Below the pieces are notes generated by a model. That model had not been told where the DNA came from and did no database searches. It saw only the letters and a list, made by a program, of their open reading frames with translations. From contig JAUCEP010000002.1 in assembly GCA_030348875.1 (NCBI GenBank), forward strand, positions 322,501 through 386,500: a stretch of DNA of 64,000 nt, read 5' to 3'. The translations under genes and the position numbers were made by a program. The DNA is from Ureibacillus composti (lineage in GTDB: Bacteria > Bacillota > Bacilli > Bacillales_A > Planococcaceae). Positions 46,129 through 54,992 of the stretch are shown here, one piece after another (the stretch's first letter is position 1; every line of letters begins with the position of its first letter).

Positions 46129-47484
46129 ATGTTAGATACGAACATTGGAAAAGAGTTATTAAGCAAAGATGAAAAATACGTTTGGCATTCCATGAAACCA
46201 TATAATCCCAATGCAACACTTGTGGTAGAAAAATCAGGTGGTGCACGCATTACAGATGTAGATGGAAAAGAATATATCGATGCAATGGCTGGTCTTTTCT
46301 GTGTAAATGTTGGTTATGGCCGCCCAGAACTTGCTCAAGCGGCATATGAACAACTATTAAAAAATGCCTATACACCTCTTTCTCAAGGGCATGTGCCTGC
46401 AATTGAACTGGCAGAAAAGCTGAACGAAATGCTTGGTGGTGACTATGTCATCTTCTTCTCGAACAGTGGATCCGAAGCAAATGAAACAGCCTTTAAGATT
46501 GCTAGACAATATCACCAACAAAGAGGAGAAGGATCTCGTTATAAAATTGTTTCTCGTTATCGCGCATATCATGGGAACTCAATGGGCTCTCTAGCAGCTA
46601 CAGGTCAAGCAGAGCGTAAATATAAATATGAACCATTAGCACCTGGTTTCCTTCATGTAACACCACCAGACTCTTATCGTCGAAATGAAGATGAGTACAC
46701 AGATGTATTAGAAATTCCAAGTGTAAAAGATGTAGATAACCTTATGACTTGGGAATTTAGCGAAACGGTTGCGGCAATGATTTTAGAGCCAATTATTACG
46801 GGTGGGGGAGTATTAGTTCCGCCTCAAGGATATTTAAAAGGTGTAGAAGAAGTTTGTAAAAAACATGGTGCATTGATGATTGTCGATGAAGTAATCTGTG
46901 GTTTTGGTCGTACAGGAAAACCATTTGGCTTCATGAATTATGATGTAAAGCCAGATATTATTACGATGGCAAAGGGACTTACAAGTGCTTATTTACCATT
47001 ATCAGCAACAGCGGTAAAACGTGAGATCTATGAAGAATTTACGAAGAGCGGAAATTATGATTTCTTCCGTCACGTAAATACATTCGGGGGTAGCCCAGCT
47101 TCATGTGCGTTGGCATTAAAGAACCTTGAAATCATGGAAAATGAAAAGTTATATGAACGTTCAGCGGAAAAAGGCGCAGAAATCATTGAGAAGCTACAAA
47201 ATGCTTTAAATGATCATCCATATGTTGGAGATGTACGTGGAAAAGGTCTGATTATTGGTGTTGAGTTAGTAAAAGACCGAACAACAAAAGAACCTTTAGA
47301 TGTGGCATTAGTAAATCAAGTAGTTGCATCATGTAAAGAAAATGGCGTAATCATTGGGAAAAATGGAACAACAGTTGCTGGCTTTAACAATGTCCTTCAA
47401 TTGTCACCACCATTAAGTATTCCAGAAGAAGATATTGAAATCGTTCTGAACACATTAGTGGATGCGATTAACAAACTGAAATAA
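46129..47484 (+). CDS. Class III omega-amino acid:pyruvate aminotransferase (taurine-pyruvate aminotransferase-like)
   Basis: PLP-dependent class III transaminase of 451 residues. It shows FFSNSGSEANETAFKIARQYHQ near residue 112, YHGNSMGSLAATG near residue 145, the PLP-Asp region MIVDEVICGFGRTG near residue 249 and the Schiff-base Lys in ITMAKGLTSAYLPL near residue 285. Relatives use pyruvate as acceptor and beta-alanine, taurine or similar omega-amino acids as donors. The alanine dehydrogenase gene 73 bp downstream would recycle the alanine made, the arrangement seen in taurine-degrading tpa-ald loci. No sulfoacetaldehyde acetyltransferase is present, so the donor is uncertain. Ribosome site ATAGGAGCG. 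Confidence 0.87.
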   Translation: MLDTNIGKELLSKDEKYVWHSMKPYNPNATLVVEKSGGARITDVDGKEYIDAMAGLFCVNVGYGRPELAQAAYEQLLKNAYTPLSQGHVPAIELAEKLNEMLGGDYVIFFSNSGSEANETAFKIARQYHQQRGEGSRYKIVSRYRAYHGNSMGSLAATGQAERKYKYEPLAPGFLHVTPPDSYRRNEDEYTDVLEIPSVKDVDNLMTWEFSETVAAMILEPIITGGGVLVPPQGYLKGVEEVCKKHGALMIVDEVICGFGRTGKPFGFMNYDVKPDIITMAKGLTSAYLPLSATAVKREIYEEFTKSGNYDFFRHVNTFGGSPASCALALKNLEIMENEKLYERSAEKGAEIIEKLQNALNDHPYVGDVRGKGLIIGVELVKDRTTKEPLDVALVNQVVASCKENGVIIGKNGTTVAGFNNVLQLSPPLSIPEEDIEIVLNTLVDAINKLK

Positions 47485-47557
47485 ACACAGTTACATTTAG
47501 TAAATACAAGAAGTACACAAAAACTAGTTATTAAAACACAACAAAGGGGATAATCGT

Positions 47558-48691
47558 ATGAAAATTGGAATTCCAAAAGAGGTTAAAGTATTAGAAAATC
47601 GTGTAGCAATCACTCCAGCAGGGGTAAAAATGTTAGCAAACGCAGGCCATGAAATCATCGTGGAACGAAATGCTGGAAAGCAATCAGGCTTTTTAGATGA
47701 ATTGTATGAACAAGCAGGTGCAACAATCGTTGAAACGGCAAAAGAAGCTTGGGAAGCAGATATGGTCCTTAAAGTAAAAGAACCAATTCAACAAGAATAT
47801 CAATATTTCCGCGAAGGACTTATTTTGTTTACGTATCTTCACCTTGCAGCAGATCTTCCATTAACACTAGAGTTACAAAAGAAAAAGGTAGTAAGTATTG
47901 CGTATGAAACAGTCCAATTAGAAAACCGTTCACTCCCATTATTAACACCAATGAGTGAAGTGGCGGGACGCATGGCAGCCCAAATTGGTGCTCAGTTACT
48001 TGAAAGAACTCATGGTGGAAAAGGAATCCTACTTTCGGGAGTTCCAGGTGTAAAACGCGCGACAGTTACAGTAATTGGTGGCGGTGTTGTAGGATACAAC
48101 GCGGCGAAAATCGCTGTAGGTCTAGGGGCAGACGTAACTGTGCTTGATGTGAATCCAGCAAGACTACGCGAATTAGATAGTATTTTTGGAACTGCAATTT
48201 CTACATTAGTTTCAAATGAATACAATATCGAAGAACAAGTGGCGAAATCTGATTTAGTTATTGGTGCAGTATTAATTCCAGGGGCAAAAGCACCTAAGCT
48301 TGTAACAGAAAGAATGGTTAGCAAAATGGAAGAAAACTCTGTTGTAGTAGACGTTGCGATTGACCAAGGTGGTATTTTTGAAACGGCTGATCACGTAACA
48401 ACGCACGATAACCCAACATATTTGAAACATGGTGTGGTTCATTATGCGGTAGGAAATATGCCAGGTGCAGTGCCAAAAACTTCTTCTGTTGCATTAACAA
48501 ACGTTACAATTCCGTATGCATTACAAATTGCGAATAAGGGATATGCAAAAGCATTATTAGATGACCCAGCTCTATTAAAAGGATTAAACACACTTGAAGG
48601 TCAAATTACGTATGACAAAGTGGCAGAAGCACATGACCTACCTTATATACCTTCTGAGAAACTATTAAATAAAACTGAAGTAGCAATTTAA
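47558..48691 (+). CDS. ald: Alanine dehydrogenase
   Basis: NAD-dependent L-alanine dehydrogenase (alanine to pyruvate and ammonia), 377 residues. Hallmarks are [20 protein letters not shown] at the N-terminus, KVKEP with substrate-binding Lys near residue 75, the YLHLA block with catalytic His near residue 96, and the Rossmann motif [13 protein letters not shown] near residue 172, followed by the catalytic-Asp region VDVAIDQGG near residue 264. In bacilli Ald supports growth on alanine and normal sporulation. It is probably co-transcribed with the aminotransferase upstream. Ribosome site AAAGGGGAT. Confidence 0.96.
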   Translation: MKIGIPKEVKVLENRVAITPAGVKMLANAGHEIIVERNAGKQSGFLDELYEQAGATIVETAKEAWEADMVLKVKEPIQQEYQYFREGLILFTYLHLAADLPLTLELQKKKVVSIAYETVQLENRSLPLLTPMSEVAGRMAAQIGAQLLERTHGGKGILLSGVPGVKRATVTVIGGGVVGYNAAKIAVGLGADVTVLDVNPARLRELDSIFGTAISTLVSNEYNIEEQVAKSDLVIGAVLIPGAKAPKLVTERMVSKMEENSVVVDVAIDQGGIFETADHVTTHDNPTYLKHGVVHYAVGNMPGAVPKTSSVALTNVTIPYALQIANKGYAKALLDDPALLKGLNTLEGQITYDKVAEAHDLPYIPSEKLLNKTEVAI

Positions 48692-48701
48692 TATGAAACT
48701 C

Positions 48702-48747
48702 AAGCTGATCTAAAGAGAAACACACTCTCTTAGGTCAGCTTTTTTAG
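48702..48747 (+). terminator. Intrinsic terminator after ald
   Basis: AAGCTGATCTAAAGAGA pairs with TCTCTTAGGTCAGCTT (about 16 bp with a G-T pair and one bulge), followed by T6. Confidence 0.88.
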
Positions 48748-49277
48748 TGGAACATTGCTTTCAGAGTAAAGAAACATTAAGGCGTGTTAGAGCTGTGGTG
48801 ACAAATAAGTGCCTAGACTACAGCTTTACGACAAAATACGAGACTTTTACCAAAATATTTCCCGAGAAATGTTTGATTTTGTTAAAAGGATAAAAAATTC
48901 AGCTTATTGACCGTGATAATAACAAGTAAAATAGTACGAGCCTTTGAATTATATAAGTAAGTTGAGTTTTAGATTCTTATGAGAATTACTCACAACGCCG
49001 ATAAACCTTCAAAATTTGAGATTAAATCTACTAAAGTCGCGAACCATCCCAATGGCTTCATGTAAGATGCAAAAACAGGCTATTATCACGCTAGACGAAA
49101 TGATAGGCATTTTACATACTTAATCCTCACAAAAATCCCACTAAAAATATGAATAACCTAGTACATCCGTTTAACTACCATTAAAAAAAGTTCATAGAAT
49201 GTTATGAAAACAATTAATAGAGGTAGGAAATTCAATCCATAAATCTATTAGTTTATTAAATAATAAAGGAGAATTCT
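48748..49277. other. Gene-free region upstream of the first PKD cassette
   Basis: 530 bp with no supported frame. It contains a 23-bp sequence (48852-48874) repeated exactly at 60758-60780. The promoter of the PKD-protein gene was not identified; no clear SigE or SigK pair was found. Confidence 0.55.
48852..48874. repeat. Dispersed 23-bp repeat, copy 1
   Basis: Core ATATTTCCCGAGAAATGT with the small dyad ATTTC-CCGA-GAAAT; identical over 23 bp to 60758-60780. Both copies lie in long gene-free regions upstream of plus-strand genes. Confidence 0.7.
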
Positions 49278-51293
49278 ATGAAAGTTGGACCAATAAATGC
49301 TCTCAATGGATTTCCTCTTTGGTATAAGGATCGTAATGGTCTACGGCTCATGTTGAATACAGACCCGAATGATCCATTTAACGTGATCACTCCTGCAGAT
49401 ATACCAAATCCAGGGCAACCCGTATCATTTCCTGACAATTTTCCGGAAGAAGCATTTTACTTTACCGCTGAAGCGCAAATGGTAACGGGAACTGGCGAAA
49501 GAGCGCGTCTTGTTTTGGCTTTGGAAGCAGCATTTGTAAATGATGAACCGGCTATAGGAGAACAAATTGTATTTGGCCGCGTGCGTATTCGAGTGGCAGG
49601 ACTTGTGGCAGGTGCAACCTATATCGTGACTCATCCGTATGGTGAGAATACTTTCGTTGCTGAGGATGATGGAGATGGAGGAGGAGAAATTAATTTCACT
49701 CAAGATATTGGAGGCTTAAATGGTGGGAATTTTGAATTAGCTACGAGGAGTAAAATAGATCCATTTTTACGATGGGACCCTAGTATACCTCCTGCTGCTC
49801 CTTCGGGATATATAGGTGATCCTAATATACTTCATGAAGTTATTGGAAGTGAAGTGTCAGAGAATGTATTTAGAATTGTAGGACCTGGTATTGGGATTGA
49901 TTCGCCCAATCAAGTAGGAGATAATCCTGACATGATCGAAACAAGACTCTTTAGTGTAGCTGGGAAAATATCTACCGTTTCAGGTGTTGAAACTACACGT
50001 GCTACTTACTCACAAAGTGATGTAACGGGTGGGTCTATTGATGTCTTCGCCTTTTCTGATCCTGATGTTACGCCTCAAGTAATAGAAGCAACTGCGGATG
50101 GAGTAAATCCGACTATTCTGGAAGGAGCAAATGGACTTTATTTTGCTCGACTAGGATTTGTTGGAGAAAACCCGCCTAGTACTTTAACTGTTACAAATAA
50201 GAGTGATATTCCACCAAGCGTAAGTGAAATTGAACCAGTTGATTTTATTACTGCTGTAGCAAACTATGATAATGATACAAATACCCTGACAATTACGGCT
50301 ACATCAAGCGATACTTTCCGAAATGTTCTGCTTAAAGTAGAGGATTACGGAGAAGGTGAGTTAGACATCCCAGTATCAAGGATTACCTTTACAGTTCCGC
50401 CTAGAGTTACGATTACATCATCTGAAGGGGGACGTGTGACAATCCCTGTAACGATTAATGGTTCGGAAACTCCTCCAACTGGGGTCGTAGCAAATGCTGG
50501 AGCCGATCAAACAGTCATAATCGGTGCAGAAGTAACACTTGATGGAAGGGGTTCATCGGGACCGATTACTGGTTATCAGTGGGTACAAACTTCAGGCATT
50601 GTGGTTGAATTAGAGGGTGCAGACACTGCAACACCAACTTTTACTGCCCCAAATACTCCGACGCCTCCTGACAGTCCACTTATATTTGAGCTGACAGTAT
50701 TCGGAGAAGGTGGTCCTAGTAGCGATTCTGTAGCAGTTGAAGTAATTGATGAAGTACCAGCACCGATTGCTAATGCAGGTCCTAATCAAACAGTTCAACA
50801 AGGTTCACTTGTTACGTTAAGTGGTAGTGCTACAGGAGTGGTTACATCATTCCAATGGTCGCAAATTTCTGGTCCACAGGTAGTACTGTCCAATCCAAAT
50901 TCACCGACAACAACGTTTATATTCCCTCGATCAACTGAGCCTATAGAATTCCAGTTAACTGCTTCTGGTCCCGGAGGAAGTGGATCAGATACTGTGGTTA
51001 TTTCAACAGTACCGGATAATCTAACGATTGACCGTGTGGAATTCAGAACACGTGATTCAGAATGGAGAATTTCAGGTACATCTAGCGTATCTGGGCCAGG
51101 TGTGACAATTACGATTTACCTTGGGCGTACATTAAATGGTGTGATCCTCGCACAAGTTCCAGTAGATGCATTAGGTGAATGGGAATACCGTGTTGAGCCT
51201 TCTGCTGTGCAGCCTGACGCAACAAGAGCGATCTCGATTAAATCTAGTTCAGGAGGGACACTACTCAATGTACCTATTAATGTACGAAATTAA
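49278..51293 (+). CDS. Large PKD-domain structural protein without signal peptide (cassette 1, protein A)
   Basis: 671 residues. A conserved N-terminal module (1-190: MKVGPINALNGFPLWYKD, LMLNTDPNDPF, FPDNFPEEAFYFTAEA) is followed by a beta-rich middle part. Two PKD-like domains come next (about 402-494 and 495-578, each opening ANAGxxQTV and containing YQW or FQW and FELT/FQLT). A C-terminal beta domain (580-671, VEFRTRDSEWRISGTSS) ends it. There is no signal peptide, lipobox, sorting motif or membrane helix. The protein is very acidic and Thr/Ser/Gly-rich like secreted adhesins, so lysis- or mother-cell-dependent placement on the spore surface is a reasonable guess. A paralogue lies at 54993. 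The end overlaps gene B by 26 nt. Function unknown. Confidence 0.8.
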   Translation: MKVGPINALNGFPLWYKDRNGLRLMLNTDPNDPFNVITPADIPNPGQPVSFPDNFPEEAFYFTAEAQMVTGTGERARLVLALEAAFVNDEPAIGEQIVFGRVRIRVAGLVAGATYIVTHPYGENTFVAEDDGDGGGEINFTQDIGGLNGGNFELATRSKIDPFLRWDPSIPPAAPSGYIGDPNILHEVIGSEVSENVFRIVGPGIGIDSPNQVGDNPDMIETRLFSVAGKISTVSGVETTRATYSQSDVTGGSIDVFAFSDPDVTPQVIEATADGVNPTILEGANGLYFARLGFVGENPPSTLTVTNKSDIPPSVSEIEPVDFITAVANYDNDTNTLTITATSSDTFRNVLLKVEDYGEGELDIPVSRITFTVPPRVTITSSEGGRVTIPVTINGSETPPTGVVANAGADQTVIIGAEVTLDGRGSSGPITGYQWVQTSGIVVELEGADTATPTFTAPNTPTPPDSPLIFELTVFGEGGPSSDSVAVEVIDEVPAPIANAGPNQTVQQGSLVTLSGSATGVVTSFQWSQISGPQVVLSNPNSPTTTFIFPRSTEPIEFQLTASGPGGSGSDTVVISTVPDNLTIDRVEFRTRDSEWRISGTSSVSGPGVTITIYLGRTLNGVILAQVPVDALGEWEYRVEPSAVQPDATRAISIKSSSGGTLLNVPINVRN

Positions 51294-51906
51294 GAAACAA
51301 CAAAGAATGGTATATCGTAAGTTACAAGAACTTATGAAAATGTTCGATGACTATTCTTGTGATTGTTACGAGGAAGAGCAAATTTTAATGAAAGACCTGA
51401 AAAGACAACTGTTTATTTTAGATAAGAGACTAAAGGAACTAATGGATTATTGTGATTGCTCCAGAAAGCCTTGTCATTGTAGGTGTCCGAAGCCTGACCC
51501 AGATCCACCAACACCACCCGTTTTACTAGCTCCTGCATATGCATATGCCTATACAACATCAGGTGGCAATGAAAGTGGTACGGTCAGATTTGAAATTGTG
51601 ACGCCTCGCCATGATGAGATTGAGTTAACGCCAGAAGGGTTGAAAGTTTTAAGAACAGGACTGTACCAAATTAGCTATACGGCTACAGTAGACGCTGGTA
51701 GTGCAACAAGCACTGCAAGTTTCCGTATAGATGTAAATGATGAAATACAAGTTCAGCCATCGATGTTAGAGACAACAGCTTCTCAACATTTGGCATCTAC
51801 TTTATTGTTTTCGTTATTAGAGGGGGATGTAGTTAAACTAGTAGCTGACTTACCAGAGGGCTATCGATATACAAATGCAACCCTACAATTATTGCAGGTG
51901 GAGTAA
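51268..51906 (+). CDS. Coiled-coil, Cys-rich protein with C1q/BclA-like C-terminal head (cassette 1, protein B)
   Basis: 212 residues. A heptad coiled coil (about 5-65, EIKKQQRMVYRKLQELM, LKRQLFILDKRLKELM) is followed by a cysteine cluster (CDCSRKPCHCRCPKPD) and a proline hinge. A C-terminal beta domain (85-212: SGTVRFEIV, GLKVLRTGLYQISYTATV, HLASTLLFSLLEGDVVKLVAD, ATLQLLQVE) has the pattern of the trimeric C1q/TNF-like heads of BclA-type exosporium proteins. The start at 51268 has AGGAGGG 9 nt upstream and lies inside gene A. A paralogue with the same overlap is at 56740. Inferred to trimerise and work with protein A. Confidence 0.78.
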   Translation: MYLLMYEIKKQQRMVYRKLQELMKMFDDYSCDCYEEEQILMKDLKRQLFILDKRLKELMDYCDCSRKPCHCRCPKPDPDPPTPPVLLAPAYAYAYTTSGGNESGTVRFEIVTPRHDEIELTPEGLKVLRTGLYQISYTATVDAGSATSTASFRIDVNDEIQVQPSMLETTASQHLASTLLFSLLEGDVVKLVADLPEGYRYTNATLQLLQVE

Positions 51907-51951
51907 ATTTTAAATCTAGAAAACATGTGAATTAAATAGTAGGAAGATACG

Positions 51952-51980
51952 AACCTGTGCTAAAATGCATGGGTTTTTTT
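51952..51980 (+). terminator. Terminator of PKD cassette 1
   Basis: AACCTGTGC / GCATGGGTT (with G-T pairs), 6-nt loop, T7. Confidence 0.75.
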
Positions 51981-52185
51981 GTTGTTAACAATTTAAAAGC
52001 CTCCAGTAATTATTCTAAAAAAGTGATAGGTGGTGGCGGGATAAGTATACTAGGTGCAAAGGTAAGAAAAATTAGCTTAAATAATTATTTATGTAAGGTA
52101 TAATATTCTATATAGTGGAATTATAAATCATGTAACGGAAATAGAAGTTGATAAAAGTAAGTCCCCAATAAACGAGAAGGAAGCG

Positions 52186-52932
52186 GTGACTCCCGTGCAA
52201 TCAATCGATCGAGCAATGAACATTATAAAAGTGTTAGCATCAAAATCTAATGAAAACTGGCTTTCCATAACCGAACTATCGAAAGAATGTGAGCTTCCGG
52301 TTAGTACAATACATCGGCTGTTAAAGTCTTTAGAGGAACACGATTTAATACAACAAGACTCGAGAACAAAAGAATATGGTCTTGGTTCGATTTGGTTAGA
52401 ATATGGTTTGCAAATGTATGATTCAATTGATATAACAAGCCAAATCAAAGTGGAAATGGAAGAACTGATGCGGCAAGTGAATGAAAGTATCTATTTTAAT
52501 AAACCAATGGGGTTGGAATCTTTAATTATTGAACGAATTGATAGTCCGGATAATCCAATTCGCTTTTTTGATAAGATTGGCTCAAGAATTCCCATGAATA
52601 TTGGTGCTGCTAATAAAACGATGCTAGCTCATATGCCTTATCGAGAGACTGAAAACATTGTGAATACTTTGATTCCTGAAGATGATCGACCTGGATTTTG
52701 GGCAACACTTCACCAGGTAAAAACAAATGGTTATGCCATAAGCCGGGGTGAGCGTACTGAAGGGACGGTTGCAGTTGCTGCACCTATTATAAACCGTTCA
52801 GGGGATGTTGAGGGAGCCGTTAGTATTGGCTGTGTCAGTTTTAATTTAAAGGATGAGCGATTAGAATTTCTAATAGAAAAAGTAATCAATACAGGAAAAC
52901 GGATATCTAAAAACTTAGGATATAATGGGTAA
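52186..52932 (+). CDS. IclR family transcriptional regulator
   Basis: 248 residues. The N-terminal winged helix-turn-helix (1-65: QSIDRAMNIIKVLAS, WLSITELSKECELPVSTIHRLLKSLEEHDLI) and C-terminal IclR effector domain (90-245, with IPMNIGAANKTMLAHMP, GYAISRGERTEGTVAVAAPI, VEGAVSIG) are complete. IclR proteins bind small carboxylates and usually control neighbouring catabolic genes. The convergent RocB-like peptidase is the nearest candidate, though not divergent. The GTG at 52186 is used; a GTG three codons later is better spaced from AGAAGGAA and is an alternative. Confidence 0.92.
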   Translation: MTPVQSIDRAMNIIKVLASKSNENWLSITELSKECELPVSTIHRLLKSLEEHDLIQQDSRTKEYGLGSIWLEYGLQMYDSIDITSQIKVEMEELMRQVNESIYFNKPMGLESLIIERIDSPDNPIRFFDKIGSRIPMNIGAANKTMLAHMPYRETENIVNTLIPEDDRPGFWATLHQVKTNGYAISRGERTEGTVAVAAPIINRSGDVEGAVSIGCVSFNLKDERLEFLIEKVINTGKRISKNLGYNG

Positions 52933-52945
52933 GTTTATAAATAAG

Positions 52946-52981
52946 AAAAGAAGCAAACAGCAAATTGTTCGCTTCTTTTTT
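52946..52981. terminator. Bidirectional terminator between iclR-like and rocB-like genes
   Basis: AAAAGAAGC / GCTTCTTTT stem, followed by T6 on the + side and preceded by A-rich sequence that gives a T run on the - side. Confidence 0.75.
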
Positions 52982-53008
52982 ATATTGAAGATGACCGGTA
53001 TATTCAGT

Positions 53009-54646
53009 TTAAATAGTAGTCAATTTTAGTTTTCCTTCTTCGTTTTGAAACATGTTCTTTATGACTCTTTCAAGTAACACAGGTGTATGAACGAAGGCGC
53101 TTGTTATATGCAAGCGTTCTGAAATTTGATGTGCATCCAATCCAAATGGACCAATATTTAGTACTGGTGCTTGTAGTTCGGCCATTTCTTTGAATGGAAT
53201 CGTGTAAGCATTACCCCAAATAGGTGTGTTCTGTTCAAATGCTGTCCATCCTTCACCTTCGTCTTGATAGTTTACATAACTTAAATCACTTAATCCATTA
53301 AAATAGTGGATTTGGTTCACTTGAACACCAAACTCTTCTAAGGAAACAGTCTTCATTAACTCAATTGTTTCTTGAACTAATGTATCATCTGATGAGTTAA
53401 CCGCAGGGTAGTAAGGCGGTGCAAATAATAAAATAATGGATGGAGCTAGTTCTTTGCAGCGAATCATTAAATGATCAGCAACTTTAAGTGATTTATCTCT
53501 TTCATCCCATTCTTCATTATTTAAAACCTCTTGAATTAGTTGTTCTACCTGTTCGTGACCTAATTTATTTTTTGCATAATCTAAAAGTTCTTGATACCTC
53601 ATGACACGTACTTCGCCAATGGCATCTATTTGTTCACGGGCACATAAGGCTTGGTAATCTTTATTACACTTGTCTGCTGCTTCTTTAGCAACTTGCTCAA
53701 ACAAATTCATTACATCGCTAGCTGTTCTTTTCATCAAAAATACATTATAAAGTGCAACAGTGCGATATGGAGTTTGTGTAGAATATTGTAATTTTAAATC
53801 CTTTTGTTGTAGTGACACCGGTAGAGGAGTGTCCTCACCGCGATCCGTTTCACGGAATAATGGATTCCATTCCATTAGCTGAGTAAGGTAAGAGGCCATA
53901 TAATTTGCCGTCATACCTTTTAAAGGTTCTCCTACATGTGTTTCCTTCCCGTAGAAAAGAGCAGCTGGCATAATCTTCCCAATACTTCCGCTATAAATAT
54001 AGTACTTTAAGTCGCCCGGTTTTTGAGTGAAAGAAGGTTCACCATTTAGGAATAACTTATACGTAAGGCCATATTGATTACGTAATGAAGTTAGTACTTC
54101 CACTGCAGCGCGCATTCCTGCAGAATTAACTTCCTCATCCGGAACTGTAATAAGGACAAGGTTGATTGGCCAGTCTTCCGCAATGGCTTTTTCAATTAGA
54201 GACATATGAAGGACAAGGCCCATTTTCATGTCCATAGTACCGCGACCGAATAAGAATTCCCCAGATTCCAAATCTCTCCTAACGTCCTCTTTTAAGTCAT
54301 GTCTACGCTCATATAACTCTTTTGTCAGAAGTTCAGGTTGAAATGCTAACGGTTGGAGATCCCCATATTCTTCAGTTTGTACCGTATCAAAATGACTAAT
54401 TAATACAATGGTTTCTGTTGCTTCAGGATGTTTATAAAAAGCAGAAACAAATTTTCTACCATGATCGACGTCGTGTAGAGATAAGTAATTTGGATGTTGT
54501 TGATAATAATCTAGCTCTAATAATTTTTCTTCTAGTTTAATAGGGAATGTTCGTTCTCCCTCGGTATGTGTTTGGCTATCCCAGCTGACTAATTCACATA
54601 ATAATGATCGTAGTTGTTCGGGTGTACTCCATTTTAGCTTTTTCAT
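53009..54646 (-). CDS. M20 family peptidase, RocB-like
   Basis: 545-residue metallopeptidase of the RocB branch of M20, a longer type than ordinary M20 enzymes. Metal-site motifs are LISHFDTVQTEEYG near residue 82, GRGTMDMKMGL near residue 134 and VPDEEVNSAGMRAA near residue 168. The late block FGLDAHQISERLH near residue 515 holds the last ligand. RocB belongs to the arginine-utilisation regulon of B. subtilis, with unknown chemistry. The ATG at 54646 lies 6 nt after AAAGGTGA; a GTG three codons upstream is less likely. It stands alone between the two PKD cassettes. Confidence 0.88.
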   Translation of the reverse strand: MKKLKWSTPEQLRSLLCELVSWDSQTHTEGERTFPIKLEEKLLELDYYQQHPNYLSLHDVDHGRKFVSAFYKHPEATETIVLISHFDTVQTEEYGDLQPLAFQPELLTKELYERRHDLKEDVRRDLESGEFLFGRGTMDMKMGLVLHMSLIEKAIAEDWPINLVLITVPDEEVNSAGMRAAVEVLTSLRNQYGLTYKLFLNGEPSFTQKPGDLKYYIYSGSIGKIMPAALFYGKETHVGEPLKGMTANYMASYLTQLMEWNPLFRETDRGEDTPLPVSLQQKDLKLQYSTQTPYRTVALYNVFLMKRTASDVMNLFEQVAKEAADKCNKDYQALCAREQIDAIGEVRVMRYQELLDYAKNKLGHEQVEQLIQEVLNNEEWDERDKSLKVADHLMIRCKELAPSIILLFAPPYYPAVNSSDDTLVQETIELMKTVSLEEFGVQVNQIHYFNGLSDLSYVNYQDEGEGWTAFEQNTPIWGNAYTIPFKEMAELQAPVLNIGPFGLDAHQISERLHITSAFVHTPVLLERVIKNMFQNEEGKLKLTTI

Positions 54647-54992
54647 TCTAATCACCTTTTTCTTTAATAGTAGGATACAGGAAGACTTAATTTTATAATT
54701 TATTTTTTCATAATGTGGAAAAGTATTTTGAACAATGGAAAAACTACATAAAATATACCATTCTAGTCATTTTCATGTCAATAATTATCTAAATATTTCA
54801 TTTTTTGAATAGAGGTTATGGATGGACAGGTAAATGCGGATTTTTAAAAGAAAAAATGGGGAGGAAAACACTCCTTAACTCCTTTAACAATCATAAGTAA
54901 TGTTTCATAAACTGAGTAAAATAACTAGTTAGCATCGGCGAAATTTCAAATAGCACTATTCTTACCCCGACCATAATTAAAGGAGAAATAAA
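54647..54992. other. Gene-free region upstream of PKD cassette 2
   Basis: 346 bp between divergent genes; presumably holds both promoters. A CATAATTAA string next to the ribosome site recalls a SigK -10 but is too close to the start. No repeat found and no copy of the 23-bp sequence. Confidence 0.5.

Noticed and set aside
54975-54992. SigK-like -10 (CATAATTAA) for PKD cassette 2
   Set aside because: It would put the transcription start on the ribosome binding site.
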